This document shows, in pieces, positions 15,295 to 24,900 of a stretch of DNA of 64,000 nt. Location: contig SACF01000007.1 of NCBI GenBank assembly GCA_009928665.1, forward strand, positions 62,001-126,000, read 5' to 3'. A model generated the notes under the pieces. The model saw only the letters and a list, made by a program, of their open reading frames with translations. It searched no databases and had not been told where the DNA came from. Position 1 is the first letter of the stretch. The number at the start of each line of letters is the position of its first letter. The translations under genes were made by a program, and so were the position numbers. The stretch is from Alphaproteobacteria bacterium. GTDB lineage: Bacteria; Bacteroidota; Bacteroidia; Bacteroidales; FEN-979.

Positions 15295-16534
15295 AATATC
15301 GGATGAGGACTCCGGAGGAGGAGTTGTACCGGGCTGTTTTTTTCCAGTAAAATCCTTTTGTATCGTGTTTAACCGACCAGAAGTCGTAATTGCCCGTGGC
15401 ACGGTCGCCATTTTCATCCAGTAAAGTACCTCCCGAAGCTCCGAAAAAATTATCAGATTCCAGAACAAATGTGGATTTCAACCGGTTGATGTCGGGAGAT
15501 GGGCCGGTTTTCAGACAGGTGAATACGGCAACCCAAAGGGCATCATACGCGGTTATGGCATACGCTTCGGGGATTCTGCCTGTTTGTGCCTGAATTCGGC
15601 CGATCAAAGGCTCCCATTTCTCCCGGGCTGCATCATCCAGGCCGTAGATGGGACAAGGCAACCCGTGGGTACAGGCGAAACGGGCAGTAATAGAATCTGA
15701 AAGGACTGACGCATTGAGGGCAAATGCGGAGCTCCCGTACCAATAAACATTATTCAGGTTGTTGAAATTTCCGGCCGCGGCGAGGAATCCCGCCCCCTCC
15801 CCCAGCGTCACCAGGTAAACGGCGACCTCATTGGGGTTGAATTTGTGCAGTTGGGTAGCGACATTGGTATCCAGAGCCTCGAGATAAGCCGAATAATCAA
15901 CGGTGGAGGGAGGATAATAAACCGGATCGACCACAGTACCGCCACAATTTTCGAAGTTCTTCCTGACCGAAGAAACCAGGTCGTGTCCCCACAGGTCATC
16001 CCGGACCAGAGGGACAATTACCCGGATGTTGTCTTCAACCATCATTTTATTCATGGCTTCAGCCTGGATCAGGTCGGTTGAGACAAATCTGAAGATGTTG
16101 TCACCCGGGATGGCAAGCGATGCCGCTACACTCGAGGGGCTGATTATCATCATTCCCCGTGTGTCGGCAAAATTTTTCAGTGCGGCAACCTCAGCGCTTG
16201 CGTAAGGTCCGATCACTATTCTGATTCCCTTCCCGTAAAAGTATTCAAGTTGTTTCAGCGCTTCTGCGGTATCGGTCTTTGTATCCACTATTTCTAAGTT
16301 GAACATCGTATCTGAACCCACAGTTTTCAGATAAGCCTTTATGTCATTCACGGCGAGTTCCAGGGCAACCTTCGAACTTTCACCGGTCGAGGATCCGCTA
16401 CCGGTCAGGGAGAGCAATGCACCGACCCGGATACCACTGTTTGATACCGGCTGGTATCCTGTAAAATCCGACTTCATGCATCCAAGCATAAAAAAAAGGA
16501 CCGCGATCCCTGTGAAAAGAACGGGTTTTTTCAT
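15293..16534 (-). CDS. ABC transporter substrate-binding lipoprotein (Leu/Ile/Val-binding type)
   Basis: 413 residues. A signal peptide ends in MLGC (lipobox-like, Cys19), so the protein is probably membrane-anchored. The rest is a type I periplasmic binding protein of the branched-chain amino acid/amide class: IRVGALLSLTG, ALELAVNDI, VIGPYASAEVAALKNFA, IISPSSVAASLA and YAITAYDALWVAV are characteristic. It is the last gene of the minus-strand ABC operon; its start overlaps the ATPase stop by one base. The operon's permease already carries a different binding domain, so this is a second, unrelated receptor and may serve sensing more than uptake. Confidence 0.88.
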   Translation of the reverse strand: MKKPVLFTGIAVLFFMLGCMKSDFTGYQPVSNSGIRVGALLSLTGSGSSTGESSKVALELAVNDIKAYLKTVGSDTMFNLEIVDTKTDTAEALKQLEYFYGKGIRIVIGPYASAEVAALKNFADTRGMMIISPSSVAASLAIPGDNIFRFVSTDLIQAEAMNKMMVEDNIRVIVPLVRDDLWGHDLVSSVRKNFENCGGTVVDPVYYPPSTVDYSAYLEALDTNVATQLHKFNPNEVAVYLVTLGEGAGFLAAAGNFNNLNNVYWYGSSAFALNASVLSDSITARFACTHGLPCPIYGLDDAAREKWEPLIGRIQAQTGRIPEAYAITAYDALWVAVFTCLKTGPSPDINRLKSTFVLESDNFFGASGGTLLDENGDRATGNYDFWSVKHDTKGFYWKKTARYNSSSGVLIRY

Positions 16535-17346
16535 CAGGCGTATTGATTTTTAAGTATTTCGATCATTTCAGGCGTTAACTTCTCTGTTTTTCTGATATCC
16601 TCAAATTTACACAATAAATCCTCTGTGGTTAAAAATTTTTTCTCCTTCTCCGGAATATCTTCGATGATTTTTCCATGATGCATCATGATGGTGCGGGTTC
16701 CCAGTTCAAGCGCCTGCTGCATTGAATGGGTTACCATGAGCGTTGTCAGCCGGTACTCCTTTATAAATCTCCGGGTCAGTTTTATGATCTGGTTTGCACT
16801 TTTCGGATCCAGGGCAGCCGTATGTTCATCCAGAAGAAGTACCATGGGAGGCCTGAGTACCGCCATCAGCAGGGTGATAGCCTGCCTTTGTCCACCCGAG
16901 AGTGAACCCATGATGGTTTCAAGCCGGTTTTCCAGATTCATATCGAGAATTGCGAGTTGTTCACGAAAATAATCCCGTAGCTTTGCGTTCAGGTTGATCA
17001 CCGGATAGCTGTGACGCCCCCTGTTGTATGCCATTAACAGGTTTTCGGCAATGGTCATCCCCGGAGCCGTGCCTGAAAAGGGATTCTGAAAAACCCTCGA
17101 AATATACTTTGCACGCTGAAAATCAGCTTTTGCTGTCACCTCGCTCCCGTTAATGGTAATCCTTCCTGCATCGGGCACAATGTTTCCGGCAATGGCATTG
17201 AGGAGTGTCGATTTCCCCGATCCGTTGGTCCCGATAACGGTCACAAACTCATGCTCCCCCACGGTCAGGTTGACCTCGTTCAACGCGATCATCTCATCGG
17301 CTGAACCCGCGTTGAAAATTTTACACAGTCGGGATATGATAATCAT
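16534..17346 (-). CDS. ABC transporter ATP-binding protein
   Basis: 270 residues with Walker A GTNGSGKST, the Q-loop in RVFQNPF, the signature LSGGQRQA, Walker B VLLLDEHTAALD and the switch histidine in VTHSMQQAL. It belongs with the uncharacterised TrpXYZ-like ABC group whose permease and binding protein are encoded (fused) immediately upstream. Its start overlaps the fusion gene's stop by four bases. A C-terminal extension of about 35 residues after the switch region follows the core domain. Confidence 0.93.
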   Translation of the reverse strand: MIIISRLCKIFNAGSADEMIALNEVNLTVGEHEFVTVIGTNGSGKSTLLNAIAGNIVPDAGRITINGSEVTAKADFQRAKYISRVFQNPFSGTAPGMTIAENLLMAYNRGRHSYPVINLNAKLRDYFREQLAILDMNLENRLETIMGSLSGGQRQAITLLMAVLRPPMVLLLDEHTAALDPKSANQIIKLTRRFIKEYRLTTLMVTHSMQQALELGTRTIMMHHGKIIEDIPEKEKKFLTTEDLLCKFEDIRKTEKLTPEMIEILKNQYA

Positions 17347-19307
17347 GGTAATAAAGGTTCTTCCGTTTTCTTTCCGTCAGGTAACTTCAGCGGTGGTTTT
17401 ATGAGTTTATGGTTTTTGACCCGGGCATCTGCCATTTCACTGACGCCGGGGGGAATTTTAATATGTAAAATATTGGCGATGTCGTAGTTCACGCCTAATG
17501 TCACCAGGGCATATTTTTCGAACGGTATATTTCGGGGACTTTCGCCTTTGAGAATGCGGTCGACCAGATGGGCCGCCTGCATTCCGCTGGCATAGTATTC
17601 AAAACCATAAACAATCAGGGCGCCATCTGCGAGTCGTTCGGCATCACAGGTAAAGATCGGCACACCCGCGTTGCCCGAAACCCTGACTACCGATTCGAAC
17701 GCGTTGAATACCGTGATATCGTTGATCAGTACAAATGCCTTTATCCCCTTCGAGATCAATGCCAGGGCTGCCTGATATACATCGTTCGACCCGGAAATGG
17801 TGGTTTCGACCAGTTTTATTCCCGGATCCTTTTGCAACGCCTGCTTCATATCTTTCAGGTTTGAAACAGTATTCGGGTAAGCCGGATTGTATATCGTTCC
17901 AATGGTGACTTCCCCCCGGTAAAACATCCGGAAGATTTTTAACAGATCTCCAATGGGTGATGCCCCGTATACCCCGGTGATATTGGGCGGATGCGCATCC
18001 GGCGAGGTTCCTGCCCCGATAATAAATGGATTGGCGACCGTGGCAAAAACGATCGGTTTATCCTTCACTTTGTTCAGCGTTGCCTGGGTCGACGCGGTGG
18101 AAATGGGGACATAAATATCGACCTCTTCTTTCAGGAAATGGTCCACAATAGTCAGGTTGGTCGGGATGTCGCCTTCGGCATTTTGCTCGAGTATTATGCA
18201 GTTTTTACCGTTTATGTACCCGAGGTTTTCCAATTCCCGATAAAACCCGTCACGGGTTTTGGTAACAATATCGCTGTTGTTAGCCAGGATCAGGCCGATC
18301 TTCACTTTCCGGCTCTCCTCGGCCCCGGTTGATGCAAGGCGGAACACGATAAATCCAAAAACCATGATGATGAGGAGTATGCCTGTGATCCTCCTGTTTC
18401 GCCTGATCTGCAACCATTTTTGAATTTTCCGAAGATTCCCGGTCGCTTCCTGGCTTAGGGCGCCCGTAGTGATCAGTGTAAGAAGCACAAAAACAGCTGT
18501 AATAAGCTTCAGGTCATTCGGATCCATTCCCACGTGCAGTGCAAGGGCAACGGCAAGCCTGAAAATAAGGGATCCGATGATCACTCCCAGTATCTGGAGA
18601 AACACGGATCGTTTGTGCAGGATGGCCTCTCCGATGATCACGGAGGCAAGGCTGAAAATGATCGATCCGGCGCCCATCCCGATATCTGCAAATCCTTGAT
18701 ATTGTGCAATCAGAGCGCCAGAGATTCCAACCAGGCCGTTGGCAAACGTAATCCCGAAAAGTTTCATCCGGTTTACTGAAACTCCCTGGGCGGAGATCAT
18801 AACCGGATTGTTTCCCGTCGCACGCATCGTGAGGCCGAAGTCTGTCTTCAGAAACAGGGAAATAAGGATCCAGAAAACAAGAACAAGTATCACAAGGAAC
18901 AGCATGGTCCATAATTCGGGAGGCAGGCCCGGATTGATATCTGAAAGAACGGAGATAAAAGTGCGTTTACTCAGCAGTGGAATATTTGATTTCCCCATGA
19001 TATGAAGATCAACCGAGTAGAGGCCGGTCATGACCAGGATCCCGGCCAACAAACCTTCAATTTTGAAGCGTGTGTGAATAAATCCCGTGATGGATCCTGC
19101 CATACAGCCGGCAAGGAAGGCAACGGGAACCACCAGAAAGGGATTCCAGCCATCAAAGATCAGGATTGAGGCAACCGCGGCTCCCGTAGTGAATGTGCCA
19201 TCAATGGTAATATCGGGGAAGGAATAGAGCTTATAGGTTATATAAGTTCCTACCGCCATAAATGCGTAAAGAAAACCCAGGTTTATTGCTCCAAGCCAAA
19301 GTTCCAT
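17343..19307 (-). CDS. fusion of ABC permease and ABC substrate-binding domain (TrpX/TrpY-like)
   Basis: 654 residues in one open frame. Residues 1 to about 300 are a multi-helix permease (LYSFPDITIDGTFTTGAAV is typical of this group). A last helix around residue 310-330 (ITGILLIIMVFGFIVFRLA) leads outward, then residues about 335-640 form an ABC_sub_bind-type periplasmic domain (VKIGLILANNSD, GKNCIILEQNAEGD, FATVANPF, FEYYASGMQAAHLVDRIL). These two proteins are normally encoded separately, the second as a soluble or lipid-anchored protein. Its ATPase follows with a four-base overlap. Family substrates include tryptophan and tyrosine in some Gram-positives; not assignable here. Confidence 0.88.
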   Translation of the reverse strand: MELWLGAINLGFLYAFMAVGTYITYKLYSFPDITIDGTFTTGAAVASILIFDGWNPFLVVPVAFLAGCMAGSITGFIHTRFKIEGLLAGILVMTGLYSVDLHIMGKSNIPLLSKRTFISVLSDINPGLPPELWTMLFLVILVLVFWILISLFLKTDFGLTMRATGNNPVMISAQGVSVNRMKLFGITFANGLVGISGALIAQYQGFADIGMGAGSIIFSLASVIIGEAILHKRSVFLQILGVIIGSLIFRLAVALALHVGMDPNDLKLITAVFVLLTLITTGALSQEATGNLRKIQKWLQIRRNRRITGILLIIMVFGFIVFRLASTGAEESRKVKIGLILANNSDIVTKTRDGFYRELENLGYINGKNCIILEQNAEGDIPTNLTIVDHFLKEEVDIYVPISTASTQATLNKVKDKPIVFATVANPFIIGAGTSPDAHPPNITGVYGASPIGDLLKIFRMFYRGEVTIGTIYNPAYPNTVSNLKDMKQALQKDPGIKLVETTISGSNDVYQAALALISKGIKAFVLINDITVFNAFESVVRVSGNAGVPIFTCDAERLADGALIVYGFEYYASGMQAAHLVDRILKGESPRNIPFEKYALVTLGVNYDIANILHIKIPPGVSEMADARVKNHKLIKPPLKLPDGKKTEEPLLP

Positions 19308-20518
19308 CAGGCCACTTCTAAATTAACGATCCCCAAAAAACCATTTTTCAGCCGTGACGCCGGGAGGAGATGTACCACCTTTTCCGCTTCAAAATCTTTG
19401 GTAACCCGCTGCAGCTCTTCTTCAAAATCCATGATGTTGTTACTCCACAATCCGTTTTGCAGCATCAGGGCATGAAAATGCATGTTACCTTCGGCCGGGA
19501 AGAGCGATCTTACTTTTTCTGCAGACTGGTCCTTGTTTTTGGTGACAATCCCGCAACCAAGAAGGGTCTTATGATGATCCTCCGGCTCAAGGGAAAATCT
19601 CATCCACTCCCCGAAATGAGCCTTGTCAAAAAGAGTTCCATCCGGCAGTCTGTTTCGGAAAACCGGAGTTTGCCGGAGATGCATCCAATCAATTCCACCG
19701 CTTTTTGCCAGAAAAACCACGCCGAATACATCCGTCTCGGCTAATTTTCCTGCGGCTTTCAACAGGGTATCGAGGCTGACATTTTCGGAGCCGACATCAA
19801 AGCGAAGAATCCTGGAAAACTCTCCGGTAAAACCAAAACCAAACAGAAAATTCAACCTGTCGTCCGACTCTGCTTTGTAATAGGTATAATCGATTACCGG
19901 TCGGGGCACGGCAGGATAGGAAAAGAAGTGGTGCCCAATCACAATTGATTCACCGAACAGGGAGTCAAATTCAGCATAATCCGCTCCCAAGGCTCCCACG
20001 CCGGCTCCAAATGCAATTTCAGAGGATCGGATGCTGACGGTGTCCTCCTCTGAATACATGCTTTCAGGTAGTTTATCAGCATTCCCTAAGGAGAATAAAT
20101 AACCGGGGTTGCTGCAGCCTTTTCTCCACTCAAAATTAATTTCATTAAGGACGATATCCATGATCTCCGCAGCGCCTTCATCGCGCTGTTCGCCGGTCAG
20201 GAGTGATTTAAGTTCAGGAAGTATTTGTAAAACCTGGATCATGCCGCTAACTCTGAAAACTTCCATGATCGATGGTGGAACGGCAACCAGGGTAAGGGAA
20301 CCGCCTATCGTTGTAAGCGATTTATGTGTCAGCAGGATAACCCGCAGCCCTGCACTGCTCATGTACGTGACCGATGTAAAATCAAGGATCAGCTTTCTGT
20401 TTCCATCCACCGCCTCCTGGTCGCACCTGCGTTTCAGTTCAGCGGACGTCAACCCGTCGATGCGCCCGTGAATTTCAAGGACTTCGTGAATATGGTATTT
20501 GAGCTTTTTAACCTCCAT
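19307..20518 (-). CDS. STAS-domain protein with unknown C-terminal domain
   Basis: 403 residues. Residues 1-110 are a STAS (anti-sigma-factor antagonist) domain: HGRIDGLTSAELK, KLILDFTSVTYMSSAGLRVI, with the phosphorylatable serine at S54/S55. Residues about 120-403 are a mixed alpha/beta region I do not recognise, without membrane segments or signal peptide. Its stop overlaps the permease-fusion start by one base, and the PP2C phosphatase gene lies 20 bases upstream. The pairing is that of partner switching: the phosphatase would dephosphorylate the STAS serine. No matching anti-sigma kinase is nearby. Confidence 0.82.
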   Translation of the reverse strand: MEVKKLKYHIHEVLEIHGRIDGLTSAELKRRCDQEAVDGNRKLILDFTSVTYMSSAGLRVILLTHKSLTTIGGSLTLVAVPPSIMEVFRVSGMIQVLQILPELKSLLTGEQRDEGAAEIMDIVLNEINFEWRKGCSNPGYLFSLGNADKLPESMYSEEDTVSIRSSEIAFGAGVGALGADYAEFDSLFGESIVIGHHFFSYPAVPRPVIDYTYYKAESDDRLNFLFGFGFTGEFSRILRFDVGSENVSLDTLLKAAGKLAETDVFGVVFLAKSGGIDWMHLRQTPVFRNRLPDGTLFDKAHFGEWMRFSLEPEDHHKTLLGCGIVTKNKDQSAEKVRSLFPAEGNMHFHALMLQNGLWSNNIMDFEEELQRVTKDFEAEKVVHLLPASRLKNGFLGIVNLEVA

Positions 20519-20538
20519 GGTAACCCGGAGACACCGGA

Positions 20539-21723
20539 TCAGTTCGTTCCGTGATATACGATGGAAAGTAAGGTGATATCATCCGATTGCGGCACTCCTG
20601 CAGAGAAATCGTTAATTTCGGTGAAAGACTTTTTTACCACTTCGTCGATCGGTGCGCCGGCATTTTGTTTCAGAAAGGCCTCCAGTCGGTCTTCGCCATA
20701 GGCTTCATCCTTCGTGTTAAAGGCTTCGGTAACGCCATCGGTGTAAAGGAACAACCGATCACCGGGATTCAACTTAATGGTTTTCGATTGATAGGTTAGT
20801 CCTTCCATACACCCCAGGATAAGGCCGCCGGTCATATCGACCTTCCGGATCCCGTCGGGGGAAATCAGATAGGGTGGATTATGTCCTGCATTCACGTAAT
20901 CTACCTCCCCGGTGAGGGTGTTCAGAATTCCGTAAAAAACTGTCACAAACATGCAACTCACGCTTTCGTTGCACAAAAGATTGTTAACGTAGCTCATGCA
21001 GTCATTCGCCGGGATCCCTTTCAGTCCTGTTGCGCGAATCAGGGTTCTGCTCACTGCCATGAATATGGCTGCCGGAACTCCTTTACCCGAAACATCCCCG
21101 ATAACAAATCCAAGGCGGTCGGAATCGATCATGAAAAAATCAAAAAAATCGCCACCCACCTCTTTTGCCGCAACCATAGAAGCAAAAATGTCGAACCGCG
21201 ATTGGTTCGTAAAAGGCGGAAACGCTTTGGGCAGAATGGCCTGTTGAATCTCGCGCGCGGTATTCAGATCCTGCTGAATTGAAATTAACTGGTCGTGTTC
21301 CTCCAACGACCTCCTGATCAGGGTGATCTCCTCAAGTGTCTTGTTGATCGTGATCTCGAGATCTTCAAAATTTACCGGTTTTGTTACGAAATCAAAAGCT
21401 CCGCGATTCATGGCAGTCCTGATATTATCCATATCACCGTAAGCCGAAACAATGACGGTCTTAAGTCCGGGATTCTTCAGCTCTTTTAATTTCGTAAGCA
21501 AGGTAAGCCCATCCATTTCAGGCATGTTGATATCCGAAAGAATGATCCCGATCTCCGGATATTCAATGAGTTTTGCCAGCGCCTCCAATCCGTTGAACGC
21601 AAAAACAAAGTCGTACACTTCATCCCGTATCTGACGGCGGAATTTCTGACGAATTAACGGTTCCAGGTCGATCTCATCATCGACGACCAGAATTTTCACA
21701 TTTTGAGGAGAATTGTTTGTCAT
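20539..21723 (-). CDS. response regulator with PP2C-type (SpoIIE/RsbU) phosphatase output
   Basis: About 394 residues from ATG 21723; an in-frame ATG at 21747 would add eight hydrophobic residues. Residues 1-120 are a receiver domain (KILVVDDEIDLEPL, phospho-acceptor Asp in ILSDINMPEMDG, VTKPVNFEDL). A coiled linker leads to a PP2C phosphatase domain with all metal-binding motifs: GGDFFDFF, IGDVSGKGVPAAIFM, YTDGVTEAF and QSDDITLL. It should dephosphorylate a STAS protein when its receiver is phosphorylated, and the STAS gene is next. No histidine kinase is adjacent, so the upstream sensor is unknown. First gene of the minus-strand signalling/ABC operon. Confidence 0.93.
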   Translation of the reverse strand: MTNNSPQNVKILVVDDEIDLEPLIRQKFRRQIRDEVYDFVFAFNGLEALAKLIEYPEIGIILSDINMPEMDGLTLLTKLKELKNPGLKTVIVSAYGDMDNIRTAMNRGAFDFVTKPVNFEDLEITINKTLEEITLIRRSLEEHDQLISIQQDLNTAREIQQAILPKAFPPFTNQSRFDIFASMVAAKEVGGDFFDFFMIDSDRLGFVIGDVSGKGVPAAIFMAVSRTLIRATGLKGIPANDCMSYVNNLLCNESVSCMFVTVFYGILNTLTGEVDYVNAGHNPPYLISPDGIRKVDMTGGLILGCMEGLTYQSKTIKLNPGDRLFLYTDGVTEAFNTKDEAYGEDRLEAFLKQNAGAPIDEVVKKSFTEINDFSAGVPQSDDITLLSIVYHGTN

Positions 21724-21931
21724 GATTATTTGACTTAGATACAACAAGCATCACGGATTTCACCGTAACAGACCGCAAATGAAAGATTTATCCTAATGAC
21801 CAACGGCTCAAAGGAAATACCCGACCTCTCTGGATTCATTATGATTAATTCCCGATAAAATTATGGATTTTCAGTTCAAATCTATTTGAAAAGAAAAAGT
21901 TTTTTTGTACCGGAAATTAAAATTTTCCTCT

Positions 21932-21939
21932 TAATTTTC
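21932..21939 (+). promoter_or_regulatory. possible -7 element for the nSTAND gene
   Basis: TAATTTTC followed by G, one base off TAnnTTTG, 28 bases before ATG 21968. The remaining part of this 220-base gap (21748-21931) is AT-rich and shows no other recognisable element. Confidence 0.3.
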
Positions 21940-21967
21940 GAATATCAATTTTATCAACCTTATATAC

Positions 21968-24900
21968 ATGGCACCTCCAACGCTACATGCCAATCCATTC
22001 CCCGGAATCAGGAGCTTTGAAATGAATGAAAGCCACCTCTTTTTTGGCAGGGAATTGCAGATTCGCGAACTGGTGGACAAACTTTCTGAAACCAGGTTTC
22101 TTGCCATCGTAGGTTCTTCAGGGTGCGGGAAATCTTCGCTGATCAAGGCCGGACTGATTCCCCAGCTTCAGATGTCAAAAAACGGTGCGACCCCGATCGA
22201 TTGGAAACTGATCCTGTTCCGGCCGGCTGATGACCCGATCGGTAACCTGACGCATGCTATCACCAGTGATTTCTCCACTTCCGAACACATTGCCGATGCG
22301 CTTCGTTCCGGCACCGAAAACCTGGTCAGTGTTTTAAAGAACAAAGCTTCCGGCAACCAATATTTTTTAATTGTCATCGACCAGTTTGAAGAGTTATTCC
22401 GCTTCAAGAAAAGTAAATCTTCTTTCAGAACCATCCTGGATGCAACCACATTCATTGACCTGATTCTGCAGGCAGTTCATCAAACGGAAATCCAGGTATA
22501 TGTAGCCCTATCCATGCGGACTGACTTCCTTGACGACTGTACGGAGTTCAGGGGGCTCAGTGAGATGATCAACCAGGGTTATTACCTGGTTCCCAGGATG
22601 AATAATGAAGAACGAAAGCTTGCCATCACCGGCCCGGTTTCCATTAGTGGCGGAAAGATCTCCGATGAACTTGTGAACCGGCTGCTCGACGATGTCGGTG
22701 ATGATCCCGACCAACTCCCCATCCTCCAGCATGCGTTGATGCGATCGTGGGATTATTGGACCCTGAACCGGGTCGGTGACCAGCCAATCGACATCGACCA
22801 TTACCAGGCCATCGGGACCATGAAAGAGGCGCTTTCGATACATCTTGAAGAGATTTACAGCGAGCTCAAAGATCCCAAGGACCAGTTTCATGCAGAGAAG
22901 CTCTTTAAATCGCTCACCGATATTTCGAATGAAAGCCGCGGGACGAGGCGACCAACGCAATTGCAGGAAATTTGCACTCTTGCAGGCGCCAGGGAGGAAG
23001 AGATCATCATGGTGATCGAAAAGTTCCGGAGTCCGGGCTGTGCATTCCTGATGCCATCGGCAAGAGTTCAACTCACTTCCGATACCACCATCGATATTTC
23101 ACATGAAAGTATTATGCGGGTATGGACCCGGCTCAACAAATGGGTTGAAGAAGAGAGCCAGTCGGCACAACTATACTTGCGGCTTTCGAAATCTGCCGAA
23201 TTGTACCAGGAGGGGAAAACCGGGTTATGGGTCAATCCGGAACTGCAATTGGCCTTACAATGGAAAGAACATTCCCGGCCGAATGCGACATGGGCCTCAC
23301 GTTATGACCCTGCCTTCGACCGGGCCATGACCTTCCTGGATTACAGTAAAAAGCAGTACGAACTCGAACTCTCCCGGAAGGAAAAACTGCAAAAGCGGAA
23401 TCTGAAGCGGGCCCGGACTTCGGCTATCATTCTGGGGATCGCTTCGGTGATTTCCATCCTGTTCCTCATAATTTCGTTAAACCTTCGCTTTAAAGCCGAA
23501 GCAAGCCGGAAGGAAGCGCTTGAAAAGGAAAAGCTGGCAGTTTCAGAACGGAAAAAAAGCGAAGAGCAGCGCAAAGAAGCCATTCTCCAGAAAAAGATAT
23601 CCGAACAGCAACAGCAGATTGCCGAGCAACAGGAAATGATCACCGAACAACAGCGGCAATATGCGGTCGGGCAGCAAATCATTGCACAGGAACAGACGAC
23701 GGTTGCAGTTGAACAAAAAAAGCAGGCCGATATCTCGAAGCAGGAAGCCATTGTTGCACGCGACGAAGCTCAATCCCAGCGAAAAGAGGCAGTCAACCAG
23801 AAGCAGATCGCCGACCAGGAACGAATCAAAGCCGAAGAGTCGGAAAGGAAAGCACAGCAATTGCGGTTGCTTGCCATATCCCGCTCATTGGCCATTCAGG
23901 CCCAGCAGCTATTTTCAACCGAAAAAGATGATTTCCCCGCATTACTCGCTGTCACTGCTTACCAACTTTATACTGCAAACGGTGGCGCCGGCACCGATCC
24001 CACCATTTACAGTGCGCTTTCCGCTATTTCGAGCGACCCAAACATCCTGAGAGGGCATGAGGACGCCGTCAGGGCAATTGTAATCTCAAAGGATGGCAAA
24101 ACTTTGTATTCAGGGGGTGATGACAATAAACTGCTTTCGTGGAACCTTATCAATCCTTCATCACCACCCGTACCATTGCACGTCCCCGGAAAAATCAAAA
24201 ACCTGTTCAGGGCTGTCACGGTATCTTCGGATGACAAATCGGTGATTGCCGGGACCTCAGGCGGAAAGATCCTTATCTGGCAGCGGAATGCACCATCACA
24301 GCCCCCAAAAGTAATTGATGCCCACTCCTCAATAATTCACGGCATCGTATCGCATCCATCACAAAACCGTTTTTATTCCTGCGCCTCAGATGGAAAACTT
24401 CTTATGTGGGAATTAAATAATGGCGCCTGTAAAAAAACAGTTCTTGACTCGGCCCAGGGGGTGATTACAAGTTTGGATATTAGTCCCGACGGGCAAATGC
24501 TTGCTTTTTCAAACGAAACCGGTATCGTGAAATGCCTCGGGTTGGGCAAGCCAGGCACCATGCCTGTCACACTGCCTGCGTCGAAAAGTCCTGTCATCAG
24601 CATTGTTTTCAGTAACAATGGCAAATCGATTGCCATGGGATGTCAGGATGGAACCATTCTGGTTGCCTCAACATCCGACCTTACCGGCAATCCCATTCAT
24701 ATCATCGGCCGCCACCTCTCGGGTGTGACCGGAATTTCGTTCAGTGAGACCGACCATGAAATTGCTTCCTCAAGTTTTGATAAGACAATCAAGATTGCGG
24801 CATTCCCTGTTTCGGAAGGCAAACCTATTTCGATCGACAGCCATGAACTTTGGGTTTATGATATTTTATACACACCCGACAATAAGCATCTCATTTCATG

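Noticed and set aside
20539..21747. Longer start for the PP2C response regulator at 21747
   Set aside because: Adds eight hydrophobic residues before the receiver; the ATG at 21723 directly precedes the conserved domain. Not certain.
23540..23870. Repeated CAG/GAA-rich DNA inside the nSTAND gene, considered as a tandem repeat or CRISPR-like array
   Set aside because: The repeats are irregular and follow codon phase of a Gln/Lys/Glu coiled coil; no constant repeat with spacers.
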